From assembly GCF_009299485.1 (NCBI RefSeq), contig NZ_WBSO01000005.1, positions 1 through 64,000 on the forward strand: 64,000 nt of DNA. The letters are read 5' to 3'. The translations under genes were made by a program, and so were the position numbers. The DNA comes from Bifidobacterium apri (GTDB lineage: Bacteria; Actinomycetota; Actinomycetes; Actinomycetales; Bifidobacteriaceae). The notes under the pieces were generated by a model. It had not been told where the DNA came from. It worked only from the letters and a program-made list of their open reading frames with translations, and did no database searches. The number at the start of each line of letters is the position of its first letter. Position 1 is the stretch's first letter. Shown here piece after piece: positions 25,815 through 36,418 of the stretch.

Positions 25815-26555
25815 TCACAGCATACCGGACGTGATGTTGTGCAACATCAGCCACTGGCGCAGGTCGTTGAATTCTTGCAAGCTCACCGCGTGGTCGAGGC
25901 CGCGGTAGCTTTTCTCCGTCAGCCAAGTGTGTTCCTCCAGCCACGCAGACATCGCGTGGATCTCATACGCCGGAATCACGGTGTCGGCTTGACCGTAACC
26001 GAAGAAGGTCGGGATTTGCAGGTCGGCGAGCCGGTCATCCGCAGGAGCTGTGCCCGGAACCTGCGCAGGGGCGAGGAAGCCGGACAGCGAAATCGAAGCG
26101 CGGTATCGCTCCGGATGCACGCGCAGCAAGTGGATGGCCAGCAATCCACCCTGGGAGAAGCCGATCGGCACCACGTCACGCTCTGCGGGGATATGCTCCG
26201 ACACCCACGCATCGATTGCGTTGGCGGCGGCGAAGGCGTCACGATCCAGATCCTCGCCGGTCGGCACGCAATCGTGGAACCACGTGTAAGCACCCGGAAC
26301 CGACCCGCGCTCCTCCTGCAAGACGAGCGGCGCACGCAGCGATGCGAAATCGTTGTAAGGCGCCACGTAGCGCATCATATCCGCCAGATCCTGCTCGTTC
26401 GACCCCCAGCCGTGCAGGCACAGCAGCATCGGACGATTGGGCTGCGCGTTGCCGCCTCCGCGCGACCATTGGGCTTCACGCACCTGCATCGGTTCGCCGA
26501 ACCGCCCCGGCACTACGTTCGATTCACGACCCACCAGCTGCGAAGATTCACTCAT
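25815..26555 (-). CDS. Alpha/beta-hydrolase, carboxylesterase/phospholipase family
   Basis: A 246-residue serine hydrolase of the acyl-protein thioesterase-like family. The HGWG oxyanion segment (LLCLHGWGSN) and the nucleophile elbow GFSQGG are clear; a likely acid lies in YGQADTVIP and the histidine in GLDHAVS. No signal peptide. ATG 26555 has TATATT exactly 7 nt upstream and no ribosome site, suggesting a leaderless message. Natural substrate is unknown. Confidence 0.85.
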   Translation of the reverse strand: MSESSQLVGRESNVVPGRFGEPMQVREAQWSRGGGNAQPNRPMLLCLHGWGSNEQDLADMMRYVAPYNDFASLRAPLVLQEERGSVPGAYTWFHDCVPTGEDLDRDAFAAANAIDAWVSEHIPAERDVVPIGFSQGGLLAIHLLRVHPERYRASISLSGFLAPAQVPGTAPADDRLADLQIPTFFGYGQADTVIPAYEIHAMSAWLEEHTWLTEKSYRGLDHAVSLQEFNDLRQWLMLHNITSGML

Positions 26556-26723
26556 ATCGCCCAATATACCCGCTTGCTGCTCGACCTCGCACCAAAACGA
26601 ACCATACGCGCTCTCGCCACACGAACCGTACCAACACTCGATGGAGAGACGTTCTTTTCCCGTGCGATAATAGCGTTCATCATCACACGGTTTTAAGCCG
26701 TTCTGGCATGATTGGGGCACCAC

Positions 26724-27167
26724 ATGACGAACATCAACAACACCGCTACAACACACAGCAAAGCGAGCATTGTTACCATCTCAATCATTGCCGTCGTTCT
26801 CATCGCGCTTGTGATGGTTTGCGTTCCTTGCCGCCGATTGTGGGAGTCTCCCGGAGGGACGTCGCCCTGGACTTCATCGCAAGAAGCGACTGTCACTGTA
26901 ACGGTGAGTGACAGCGACGGCAAGCCAATCAGCGGATGCACGTGTGATTTCACTCCGCAAGATGGAAAAGTGCACACCCTTGAGTCATATATCTCCAACG
27001 AACAAGGGAAATTCGCATCGTACATCTCACCGCTTGGCGATGTGGACGTGGACGTGTCCTGCACTCCCCAGCGAAGCCGGGTTACGCAGACACGCCAAGT
27101 GCACAGATCGATTCACCTTTCACGCAGTGGAGAGAGCAAACACATCACCGTTACCGTTCCGGATTGA
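26724..27167 (+). CDS. Small membrane-anchored protein of unknown function
   Basis: A 147-residue protein. A hydrophobic helix (about residues 19-40, IVTISIIAVVLIALVMVC) is followed by a short linker and a beta-rich extracytoplasmic domain starting ATVTVTVSDSDGKPISGC, which resembles a carboxypeptidase-regulatory or Ig-like fold. Four cysteines follow or lie close to the helix. ATG 26724 has no strong ribosome site. Divergent from the esterase; no function can be assigned. Confidence 0.65.
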   Translation: MTNINNTATTHSKASIVTISIIAVVLIALVMVCVPCRRLWESPGGTSPWTSSQEATVTVTVSDSDGKPISGCTCDFTPQDGKVHTLESYISNEQGKFASYISPLGDVDVDVSCTPQRSRVTQTRQVHRSIHLSRSGESKHITVTVPD

Positions 27168-27253
27168 GTGTCGAAGCCAGACATTACGCATCACGCCGGG
27201 TATCCACCGTATGACTCCCGTCGCGCAACTCATCGCACAATCCGTATGGACGC

Positions 27254-28591
27254 TCACTGTACGGTGCTGATGGTGCCGCCCCACTGTTCGCGCAAGGCTT
27301 CGATATCGGATTTCTGCCCGAAGGCGATCCAACGTCCGCCGCTGAGGAGACACCAGTCGCCTTGGGCGCGCGCGTCGCTGGAATAGCTGTCCAACGTGGA
27401 CGAGATTTTCGATGTGATCGCGTTGCGGTACATCGAAGCGGCTGATGCGCTGTCGAAGGTGACGAACGCCATCCGCGTGGTTTTGCACACCGCCACGGCG
27501 CTGATGCCTGGATATCCGCTGACATCCATGGACTGCCAGCCGTCAGAACACCGCTGGGTTGATGCCTCGATATCGGTTTCCATACGCGACACGCTGTTGA
27601 CCGGAGCATCATCGCGTCCTGAAGCCTTGATGATGCCGTCCGGGAAGAAGTTGCCGACCACCAGCGCGCTGGCGATCAACATGCCGGCCAACGCGGTCAG
27701 CACGATGGCGACGGTACCTGCGTGGCCTCCTTTGCGGCGCTTTGAATCCGCAACGCGGGCGGCGACGACAAGAATGACGGCCAAGATCGCAAACACACAA
27801 CCAATCGCGGTGTAACCCGAGACTGGCAACACCGCCAGTTGAGACATCTTGCCGGGTGCGACCGCACGCACTGCCGCGCATGACGCCGCGATGAGCGACA
27901 CCAACGCGCTCAGCGCGGCACCGCCGGCAATCCACCGTTCCGCGGGGATGGGCTTGCGCTGCCGCTTGGGTTTGGGCGCCGCCAACGCGTGCGGGTCCCG
28001 CCCCTCGCCGGCGTGAAATTCATGCTCATGCACCGCTGGTTCATCCAGACGATCCGGTTTATCGCCGGCGGTGTGGCCGCCATCGGCTGATGCCCGCCGA
28101 GGATCCGATGGGTTGCCGGCGCCGGAATCGGCAATGTCGGCTGCACCTGTCTGAGCCAGTTGCGGACGTGCGGGCTGTTGCGCGGAATCATTATCCTCCG
28201 TCTGCCCGCCGGCGGCAGATATCCCGGCGGCATAAGCCGCCGACGCTTGCGGCGATAACGACAATCCATCGTTCTCTTGTTGCAGTCTGGCCATCACATC
28301 GTCGTCCGGCTGAGGAGACGCCTGGGCACGGTCGTACAGGCCATTCCAAGGATGAAGCGGGTCTTGCCACGGATTGTCGTCGGCAGAGTCGGCATAGTCA
28401 ACATAGTCAGCGGAGTCAGCATAGAGACGATCGTCATCTTGGTTGAAATCATCCTCATCCGATATGGTCTGCCGCGACCGGGAAACCTCATCTTCTCCGG
28501 TTTCCGGCATTCCGTCCGCCTGCGGGTCTGCAGAGCTCCTGGAACCGATGGGGAACGCCTTTCCGTCGTCTGTCATCATGCCCTCATTCAC
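27254..28591 (-). CDS. Membrane protein of unknown function with acidic N-terminal region
   Basis: A 445-residue protein. The first 210 residues are acidic, disordered-looking and contain the short repeat YADSADYVDYADSAD; a basic stretch (KPKRQRKP) then leads into three hydrophobic segments at about 222-245, 255-280 and 295-318. The last 125 residues form an extracytoplasmic domain with two or three cysteines (QRCSDGW, VAVCKTT, DWCLLSG). Starts at 28591 or the nearby ATGs at 28579/28576 are all possible. Upstream of it on the same strand is the P-type ATPase, 298 nt away. Confidence 0.7.
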   Translation of the reverse strand: MNEGMMTDDGKAFPIGSRSSADPQADGMPETGEDEVSRSRQTISDEDDFNQDDDRLYADSADYVDYADSADDNPWQDPLHPWNGLYDRAQASPQPDDDVMARLQQENDGLSLSPQASAAYAAGISAAGGQTEDNDSAQQPARPQLAQTGAADIADSGAGNPSDPRRASADGGHTAGDKPDRLDEPAVHEHEFHAGEGRDPHALAAPKPKRQRKPIPAERWIAGGAALSALVSLIAASCAAVRAVAPGKMSQLAVLPVSGYTAIGCVFAILAVILVVAARVADSKRRKGGHAGTVAIVLTALAGMLIASALVVGNFFPDGIIKASGRDDAPVNSVSRMETDIEASTQRCSDGWQSMDVSGYPGISAVAVCKTTRMAFVTFDSASAASMYRNAITSKISSTLDSYSSDARAQGDWCLLSGGRWIAFGQKSDIEALREQWGGTISTVQ

Positions 28592-28730
28592 GTTTCAATC
28601 ATGCTTATGCAAGAGCAATTATCGTTCATGCCCGACAGCTTCCCGGCACTGCGCGGGTCGCTGTCACCATCGTTTCACCATATGTCGCCGCCGACGCGAA
28701 CACGCCGTGATGGCATGGCATATATGCGAA

Positions 28731-28775
28731 GACGTTGTACGACGAATGCCGGTCTCCCGGTCGCCGTACAACGTC
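28731..28775. repeat. Inverted repeat between P-type ATPase and downstream gene
   Basis: GACGTTGTACG and CGTACAACGTC (28731-28741 and 28765-28775) are perfect 11-bp arms around 23 nt, in the 298-nt gap between 28591 and 28890. No T-run follows on the minus strand; it may be a terminator remnant or a regulator site. Nothing else is seen in this gap. Confidence 0.6.
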
Positions 28776-28889
28776 CCGCAATCAAGCCCTGCACGTCCCG
28801 CACGCTGTCACGTGCGAATCAGGGCCTTCCGCATGATGTGTCACGTCATCCGCTGTCGCGCTGTTTGCGTTGTTTGCACTGTATCAGCG

Positions 28890-31886
28890 TCATTTCGCGG
28901 ATTCCTTGCCGCGTTCCACGGCACGAAGCACCAGCTTGCGCAATTCGGATGCGACCAGCACGATGGCGGCCAATCCGACGCATTCCAGCCAAGCGCCGCC
29001 GCTGAGCGGGGTGGTGCCGAAAGCCGTGTTGAGGAACGGCAGGTAAATCACCGCAAGCTGCAGAACGATGGACAGTGCGATAGCGCCCCACAGCCAGCCG
29101 TTGGAGAACAGGCCGACGAACGCGGATTGGCGCGCCGAGCGCGAGGCGAGCGCGTTGAACAGCTGCGCGAACACCAGGATGGTGAAGCCCATCGTGCGCG
29201 CCTCCACCATCTGCGCGTCATGCCCGATGGCGTTGACGGAACGGTCGGTGAACAAGCCGCCGGACAAATGCATATCCATGCCGATCAGTGTGACCGCTGC
29301 CATGATGACGCCGATGAACACGATGTCACCCCACATGGAGCGGTCAATCACCCGGTCGGTGAGCTTGCGCGGCTTGCGGTTCATCACGTCCTCGGTCTGC
29401 GGGTCGACGCCCATCGCAAGCGCCGGCGCGGCATCCGTGAGCAGGTTGATCCACAACAGTTGTGTCGCCAGCAGCGGCACGGTGACACCCGCTGAACCCG
29501 GCTGGGTGATGCCGAGGAAACCGGCAAGGACCACGCCGAAGAACACGGTGAACACCTCACCGACGTTCGAACTGAGCAGGTAGCGCAAGAACTTGCGTAT
29601 GTTGTCGAAGATGCCACGACCTTCGCGCACGGCCGCCACGATGGTCGAGAAGTTGTCGTCCGCCAGAATCATCTTGGCGGATTCTTTGGTCACTTCGGTG
29701 CCGGTGATGCCCATCGCCACGCCGATATCCGCGGTCTTGACCGCAGGGGCGTCGTTGACGCCGTCGCCGGTCATCGCCACGATATTGCCTTGCCGTTGCA
29801 GGGAGTCGACAATCTTGAGCTTGTGCTCCGGGGCGACGCGCGCGTACACGGACACTTCGGATGTCGCCTTGTCGAAGGCCTGCTGGTCCATGGCGTCGAG
29901 CTGGTCGCCGGTCAGGGCTTTGCCGCCGTTGTCGATGATGCCGAGATCGGTGGCGATACGCGCGGCAGTCAGCGGATGGTCGCCGGTAATCATGACCGTG
30001 CGAATACCCGCGCGGTGCGCTTCGGCGACACTATCGCGTACTTCGGTGCGTGGCGGGTCGATGATACCGACCATACCGGTCCAAATCATGTCACGTTCCA
30101 GTGCATCGCTCTGGTCGGCGATATCAAGCACTTCGCCGGCCGCATTGGAAATCATGCCCGGAACATCCGCGATGGAAGCCGTATCAAGCGGACGGTAAGC
30201 CTCGCCGAGTGTGCGGTAAGCCTCGTTCGACAGCCGTTCGACCTGATGCAGGATTTCCTGCCGGTCGCCTTCGGTGATTGGCCGTACTGCGCCGCCTACG
30301 GCGATTCTTGTGCAGTATGCGAGCAGCACATCCGGAGCGCCTTTGGCGAATATGGTGAGTTTGCCGGAATCTGCATTGTCTTTGGCAACAACAGACATGC
30401 GCTTGCGCTCCGAAGTGAACGGCACTTCGCCGACCCGCTGGAAGTTCTCGAAGCGGCGATCGGTTTTCGTTTTACGCGCCGCGACGATCAACGACACTTC
30501 GGTCGGATCGCCCACGATGTCCCACGTACCCGGCTTGTCGCCCTCACGCAGTTCGCCATCGTTCGCCATGGCTCCGGCGCCCAAGGTGGCGTAAACCTCA
30601 GCACGGATGTCTGCCGGTACCTCCAAGTCGCCGTCGGCGGCTCCGACCGTGACCATCCTGCCTTCAGGGGCGTACCCTGTGCCGGTCAACTGCACTTCGC
30701 CACTCGGCGTGACCACGCGTTCGACGGTCATCTCGTTGCGTGTGAGGGTGCCGGTTTTGTCGGAGCAAATCACCGAAGCCGAGCCGAGCGTTTCGACGGA
30801 CGACAGCTTCTTGACAATCGCATGATGCTTGGCCATGCGCTGGACGCCAAGCGCCAGCACCACGGTGAGAATTGCGGCGAGGCCTTCGGGCACTGCGGCG
30901 ACCGCAAGCGAGACCGCAAGCAGCAGGGATTCGATGATGTCATCGACACTGTGGAAACCTTCCATCAGTGCAAGCGCAGCCAGAACCACTGCGGCGATTA
31001 TGCACACGGCGATGCCCAGCACCTTGGAGACGTGCGCCATTTCCTTCTGCAGCGGGGTTTGCTCGTCTTCGGTCTGCGACAGCATGTCCGCGATCTTGCC
31101 GACCTGCGTGTCCATGCCTGTACCGGTGACGATTGCGCGACCGGTGCCTTGCGTGACGGATGTGCCGTTGAACACCATGTTCATGCGATCGCCCAAAGCT
31201 TTGGCGCTGTCAAGCGTTTCAGGTTTCTTGGCGACCGGCACGGATTCTCCGGTCAGGCTTGCCTCCGCAATGCGCAGGGATGCCGCAGCGAGCAGCCTGC
31301 CGTCCGCGGACACGGAATCGCCTTCGCCCAGGATGAGAATATCGCCCGGCACGATGTCAGCGGTATCGATACGCATGACTTGGCCGTCACGCAGCACCGA
31401 GGTCTGCGGGGCAGTCATGCTGGCGAGCGCCGCCACCGCCTGCTCCGCCTTCGCTTCCTGCACGTAGCCGAGAACCGCGTTGATGATGAGGATCAGCACG
31501 ATGACGATCGCGTCGAACGGGAGCGCTTCGGTGGATGAGCCGGGTTGCGCGTTCGCCCGTTCGATGAACCAGGCGACCAGTGATATGGCCGTGGCAACGA
31601 GCAGCAGGTAGACCAGCGGGTCGCGGAACTGGGCAAGGAACTTTTTCCATTTGGGCACCGGGGGTGCGCTGGCCAGTTGGTTGGGGCCGAACTGTTCCTT
31701 GCGACGTTTCGCCTCCTGCGTGCTCAGCCCGACGGCGGGATCGACATGCAGCGCTTTGGCGACATCCGACGCGTCGGTGAGCGACGGGTCGGTGTCAAAT
31801 ATGGCGGATGCATGTCGCTCGCCGGTATCTGCCGGTTGAGCTTGGGGGGCATGGGATGGGGATTGATCGAGCTGGTGATCAACCAT
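28890..31886 (-). CDS. P-type cation (Ca2+-type) ATPase
   Basis: A 998-residue P2-type ATPase. Order of parts: N-terminal cytoplasmic segment with a cation-ATPase N domain (LSTQEAKRRKEQFGPNQL), helices 1-2, actuator domain with TGES (212-215), helices 3-4 with the ion-site AAVPEGLAA (331-339), phosphorylation site ICSDKTGTLT (D376), nucleotide domain, hinge TGDGVNDAPA and a six-helix C-terminal bundle. The PEGL site and overall layout resemble SERCA/PMR1-like Ca2+ pumps, so export of Ca2+ (or Mn2+) is likely. ATG 31886 follows GGAGACC; the frame continues to 31955 without support. Confidence 0.92.
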   Translation of the reverse strand: MVDHQLDQSPSHAPQAQPADTGERHASAIFDTDPSLTDASDVAKALHVDPAVGLSTQEAKRRKEQFGPNQLASAPPVPKWKKFLAQFRDPLVYLLLVATAISLVAWFIERANAQPGSSTEALPFDAIVIVLILIINAVLGYVQEAKAEQAVAALASMTAPQTSVLRDGQVMRIDTADIVPGDILILGEGDSVSADGRLLAAASLRIAEASLTGESVPVAKKPETLDSAKALGDRMNMVFNGTSVTQGTGRAIVTGTGMDTQVGKIADMLSQTEDEQTPLQKEMAHVSKVLGIAVCIIAAVVLAALALMEGFHSVDDIIESLLLAVSLAVAAVPEGLAAILTVVLALGVQRMAKHHAIVKKLSSVETLGSASVICSDKTGTLTRNEMTVERVVTPSGEVQLTGTGYAPEGRMVTVGAADGDLEVPADIRAEVYATLGAGAMANDGELREGDKPGTWDIVGDPTEVSLIVAARKTKTDRRFENFQRVGEVPFTSERKRMSVVAKDNADSGKLTIFAKGAPDVLLAYCTRIAVGGAVRPITEGDRQEILHQVERLSNEAYRTLGEAYRPLDTASIADVPGMISNAAGEVLDIADQSDALERDMIWTGMVGIIDPPRTEVRDSVAEAHRAGIRTVMITGDHPLTAARIATDLGIIDNGGKALTGDQLDAMDQQAFDKATSEVSVYARVAPEHKLKIVDSLQRQGNIVAMTGDGVNDAPAVKTADIGVAMGITGTEVTKESAKMILADDNFSTIVAAVREGRGIFDNIRKFLRYLLSSNVGEVFTVFFGVVLAGFLGITQPGSAGVTVPLLATQLLWINLLTDAAPALAMGVDPQTEDVMNRKPRKLTDRVIDRSMWGDIVFIGVIMAAVTLIGMDMHLSGGLFTDRSVNAIGHDAQMVEARTMGFTILVFAQLFNALASRSARQSAFVGLFSNGWLWGAIALSIVLQLAVIYLPFLNTAFGTTPLSGGAWLECVGLAAIVLVASELRKLVLRAVERGKESAK

Positions 31887-32140
31887 GATGGTCTCCTCAG
31901 TCAGCCGCGGAGTAGTCAGCCCTTGTGCCGCTGCATCTGATGACGATACCGGCACGGCAAGGCTGCGCGGTTATGGGCGCCGGGCGATTGCCTGCGACGC
32001 ATTACTCGTATTTTACAAAACCACCCCCTACTGCAGCGTTCACGAAACGCTGAAATCCCCGATTCCCCGGCGACACTCCGCCTTTGGCCGCCGCCGCTGC
32101 AACCGCCGATTGCTCCATCGCCCATGAGATAATGGACGGT

Positions 32141-33151
32141 ATGGCTAATAAGAAAGGCCCGACCAAAGGTTCGGGCGGCAAACATCGTAACGCGCTTCGG
32201 GGCAAAGGACCGACTCCGAAGGCCGAGAACCGCGTCTATCACAAGGCATATAAGGCGAAGCAGGCGGCGGACCGCCGCAAGGCCGCCGATCCGCGTCTCG
32301 CCGCACGTCGCCGGGCGGCAAAGTACACCTCCGACGGCGCCGATCTGGTCATCGGACGCAACTCCGTTCTCGAGGCGCTTCGCGTCGGCGTGCCGAGCAC
32401 CCAGTTGTATATCGCTTCGCATATCGAGCACGATGACCGCACACGCGAAATCATCAAGATCGCCACCGCGCAAGGGCTTCACTTGCTGGAGGCCGATCGC
32501 TTGGAAATGGATCATATCGCGCATTCCGGCAATCATCAGGGCATCATTCTCAAGGTGCAGCCCTACGAGTACGCGTCGCTGCGTGATCTCGCCGACAAGG
32601 CGGAGACACGCGCGAAAGCCATGGAGCAGGTCGATTCCGCGGCAATACGTCTTTCGGCCCGCCCGTTGTTCATCACCCTTGACGGTGTGACCGACCCGCA
32701 GAATCTTGGCGCTGTGATTCGTTCCGCGGCAGCGTTCGGCGCGAACGGTGTGATTCTGCCCGAGCGTCGTTCCGCTTCTGTCACCGCGGCGGCTTGGAAG
32801 GTGTCCGCGGGCGCTGCGGCCCATCTGCCGGTTGCGCGCGTGGTCAACCTGACCAAGGCAATTGAGGCGTTGAAAGAGCGCGGATATTACGTTGTCGGGC
32901 TTGACGGCGGCGGAGATGCGCTTGTCGGTGAAACCGGGTTTGAAACCGATCCGCTCGTCGTTGTGCTCGGTTCCGAAGGCAAGGGCATCAGCCGGCTTGT
33001 GCGGGAATCGTGTGATGCCATCGCCGGCATCCCGATTGACAGCCAGGTCGAATCGTTGAACGCCTCGGTCGCCGCTGGTATCAGCCTGTACGCAGTGGCG
33101 CGCGCCCGTCGTGAGGCCGCACAACAGCAGGCGCAAGCGGCTGCCAAGTAA
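32141..33151 (+). CDS. rlmB: 23S rRNA 2'-O-ribose methyltransferase, TrmH/RlmB family
   Basis: A 336-residue SPOUT methylase that transfers a methyl group from SAM to an rRNA ribose. A 65-residue Lys/Arg-rich extension, typical of actinobacterial members, precedes the RNA-binding domain (LVIGRNSVLEALR). The knot motifs are LDGVTDPQNLGAVIRSA, VVVLGSEGKGISRL and IPIDSQVESLNASVAAGI. ATG 32141 is used: GATAAT lies 7 nt upstream, so the message may be leaderless. The specific target (G2251) is inferred from family. Confidence 0.87.
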   Translation: MANKKGPTKGSGGKHRNALRGKGPTPKAENRVYHKAYKAKQAADRRKAADPRLAARRRAAKYTSDGADLVIGRNSVLEALRVGVPSTQLYIASHIEHDDRTREIIKIATAQGLHLLEADRLEMDHIAHSGNHQGIILKVQPYEYASLRDLADKAETRAKAMEQVDSAAIRLSARPLFITLDGVTDPQNLGAVIRSAAAFGANGVILPERRSASVTAAAWKVSAGAAAHLPVARVVNLTKAIEALKERGYYVVGLDGGGDALVGETGFETDPLVVVLGSEGKGISRLVRESCDAIAGIPIDSQVESLNASVAAGISLYAVARARREAAQQQAQAAAK

Positions 33152-33173
33152 CCAACAGCCAACCGCACAGCTC

Positions 33174-33229
33174 CCATACACAAACTGGTTACGCTGGGAA
33201 GGGTCCCAGCGTAACCAGTTTGTGTATGG
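33174..33229. repeat. Perfect inverted repeat with 26-bp arms (terminator-like)
   Basis: Arms at 33174-33199 and 33204-33229 are exact reverse complements around the 4-nt loop AGGG. The arm contains ACAAACTGGTTACGC, which recurs at 63969-63983. It sits 22 nt after the rlmB stop and 71 nt before the convergent DUF4032 stop, so it can end both transcripts, but the length and perfection are more than a terminator needs and there is no T-run. Confidence 0.95.
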
Positions 33230-33299
33230 CGTGCGACGGTATCAGGGTCGGGGGCGGCTCAGGCTGATCTCAGCCAGTTCCGCCCATCAGTTCCGCATG

Positions 33300-34745
33300 T
33301 CAGTGGCTCCAGACGGCGGCATCGGGGTCGTCCTCGGGATTGTACCCGTCGCCGTCCGTGTCTTGATCGCTGCGAACTGAGTCATCGGCATAGGTGAATT
33401 CGTCGTCGATGACGCCAGAATCGGCGTCCGCGTTGATATCCTTCATCGCCTTCTTGTCGAGCTTGTACTGGGGAAGCACATTCTTGACATAGCTTTGCAC
33501 CGCTTCCGCCATTGGAATGTCATGTCCGGCATTTTCGGCAAGGAACCAGCGGTGGTCCAACACTTCGTGGAAGAACTGCGCCGGCTCAATCTGCGAACGG
33601 TACTCTTCCGGAATCATGCGCACGGTCGGCTCGTAGACGTCCCGCATCCAATCGGTCGCCACCACTTCAAGATCCTCGTTTTGGCGCCATGATGATGCGC
33701 GGTACGTATCGAGATCGTTCAACAGGCGACGGGCCTGGTTTTCTTGCACGTCAAGGCCGGTCAGACGCATCAGCTTGCGAGACGCGTATCCGGCATCGAC
33801 CACGCGCGGCCGCACGAGGACATGCGTGCCGTCCGCGGCGGTTTTCACCTCGAGCTCGTCCACGTCGAAGCCGAGTTCGTTGAGCTTGTTGACACGTTTC
33901 TCGATCTTCCACATTTCGTCGGGGTTGAACGTATCGACATCGGTGAGCGCACTCCACAGGGAATGATAACGGTCGACCAGCCGGTTGCCGACTTCGACCT
34001 CGTCCACATCTCCCGGGAGCAGTTTGCCGGAGCTCAAATCCATGAGTTCGCCGATGATATTCGTTCGTGCCAGATCGATATCGTATTCGCGCTGGCCTTC
34101 GGTCAGGTTCGCGTGCAAATCACCGGTTTCGGCGTCCACCAGGAATGCGGAATACGCGTCGGCGTCCTGGAGGAACAGCACGTTTGACAACGAGACATCG
34201 CCCCAGTAGAAGCCGGCGAGATGCAAACGGACCATCAGCACGGCAAGCGCGTCGATGAGCCGCTCCGCGGTGTCGGTCCGCAGATTCCGTGCGAACAATG
34301 CGCGGTACGGCAGCGAGTATTTCAGATGCTCGGTCACAAGCATCGCTTCAAGCGGATTGCCGTCCTTGTCGTGACGCCCGGTGACGACGGCGATCGGCGT
34401 AACCGTGGGCAAATCAAGCTTGCGCAGACGCCGGAGCAACTCATACTCCCGTTCCGCGACGCTCCGTGTGATTTCCTTCATCGCGTAGACGTCAGTGCCG
34501 ACGCGCACGAACCGCACCACGTGCCTGGAGATGCCTCGCGGCAAGTTCACGAGCAGATTATCGGGCCATGTGGCCAGCGGCTGGTTCCACGGCAGCGTGA
34601 ACATCTTCGGGTTCGAACTTGCCGCCGTGATCTTCAGCGCTTCTGGTTCTTTTGACTCGGTGGAATCATCCTCCGCGTTGACGGATGTCGCATTCACTGC
34701 GCGCGGGTCAAGCTGTGACTGGTCATTCGTTTCCATGCTCTTCAT
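33300..34745 (-). CDS. DUF4032 family protein, kinase-like fold
   Basis: A 481-residue cytosolic protein. The middle contains lipopolysaccharide-kinase-like motifs: YAMKEITRSVAEREYELLRRL (ATP lysine region), LHLAGFYWGDVSLSNVLF (catalytic-loop-like) and AFLVDAETGDL (metal-binding-like). The C-terminal part (RWFLAENAGHD and the preceding YEPTVRMIPEEYR) fits DUF4032. The end is acidic (DQDTDGDGYNPEDDPDA). Start is placed at 34745 because AAAGGG lies 4 nt upstream. Function unknown; common in actinobacteria. Confidence 0.8.
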   Translation of the reverse strand: MKSMETNDQSQLDPRAVNATSVNAEDDSTESKEPEALKITAASSNPKMFTLPWNQPLATWPDNLLVNLPRGISRHVVRFVRVGTDVYAMKEITRSVAEREYELLRRLRKLDLPTVTPIAVVTGRHDKDGNPLEAMLVTEHLKYSLPYRALFARNLRTDTAERLIDALAVLMVRLHLAGFYWGDVSLSNVLFLQDADAYSAFLVDAETGDLHANLTEGQREYDIDLARTNIIGELMDLSSGKLLPGDVDEVEVGNRLVDRYHSLWSALTDVDTFNPDEMWKIEKRVNKLNELGFDVDELEVKTAADGTHVLVRPRVVDAGYASRKLMRLTGLDVQENQARRLLNDLDTYRASSWRQNEDLEVVATDWMRDVYEPTVRMIPEEYRSQIEPAQFFHEVLDHRWFLAENAGHDIPMAEAVQSYVKNVLPQYKLDKKAMKDINADADSGVIDDEFTYADDSVRSDQDTDGDGYNPEDDPDAAVWSH

Positions 34746-34761
34746 GCTACCCTTTCCAACA

Positions 34762-34791
34762 GAAAAGCCCCGCAGCAATGCGGGGCTTTTC
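34762..34791. terminator. Intrinsic terminator downstream of msmK
   Basis: GAAAAGCCCCGC-AGCAAT-GCGGGGCTTTTC: perfect 12-bp arms with A/T ends, so it works in both directions. It ends msmK and lies just before the DUF4032 start. Confidence 0.9.
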
Positions 34792-34859
34792 CAACGAGGC
34801 CGAAAGAGAGGAAGAGAAGCCTCGCGTTAATGGTTGACGGAATCGCTTCCGTCAAGTTC

Positions 34860-35987
<1,128 letters not shown>

Positions 35988-36418
35988 AATGTCATCCTTT
36001 CAGAGGCAGGTACGTGCCTCACGATCCGTAGTGAGAGGGTTTAGTGCGTTCACTCGTAGTATCCGGCGTCGGAAACTGCAAGCTTCGGCGTTTACTTGTT
36101 CCGGTCCATTGAAGGTTCTCTTCTTTGAGCCAAGCTCCACTATACACGAGGATTTGACATTGGCAAGGGTGTGTCGTTTGACGTGTTGTGCCAAGCCGAA
36201 AATCGGGTACTTTTGCGAGCGCTTCTGACGGACGGAAAAACCCGGCGTATACGCCCGCCAATTCTTTATAGCCTGCGGATAACATCGCCCTCGCAACGGC
36301 GGCCGACCTGATAATGTGGAACCATATACCACCGAATTTTGCGGGTTCGTTGCGACATCGGCTCCGCATTGCCGCAACGAGCCCGCATACAACGCACGAT
36401 GCACAGGGAGGCAGCTCC
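35988..36418. other. Divergent intergenic region msmK / LytTR regulator
   Basis: 431 nt without a gene. It contains the msmK promoter and leader; near the msmK ribosome site the minus strand can form a small AGGCA/TGCCT stem just before AAAGGA. For the rightward LytTR gene only the GGGAGG ribosome site is clear; no repeated LytTR-type direct repeats were recognised. Confidence 0.5.
36139..36166 (-). promoter_or_regulatory. Promoter of msmK
   Basis: TTGCCA (36166-36161) and TATAGT (36144-36139) on the minus strand, 16-bp spacer. Good matches to the main sigma factor consensus at a sensible distance from msmK. Confidence 0.6.

Noticed and set aside
35988-36132. msiK-type RNA motif in the msmK leader
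   Set aside because: A small stem near the ribosome site was seen, but the motif consensus could not be verified by eye. A covariance search would decide.
36218-36223. LacI-type operator AGCGCT upstream of msmK
   Set aside because: Only the central 6 bp are symmetric (GCGAGCGCTTCT) and it lies upstream of the promoter; too weak to list.
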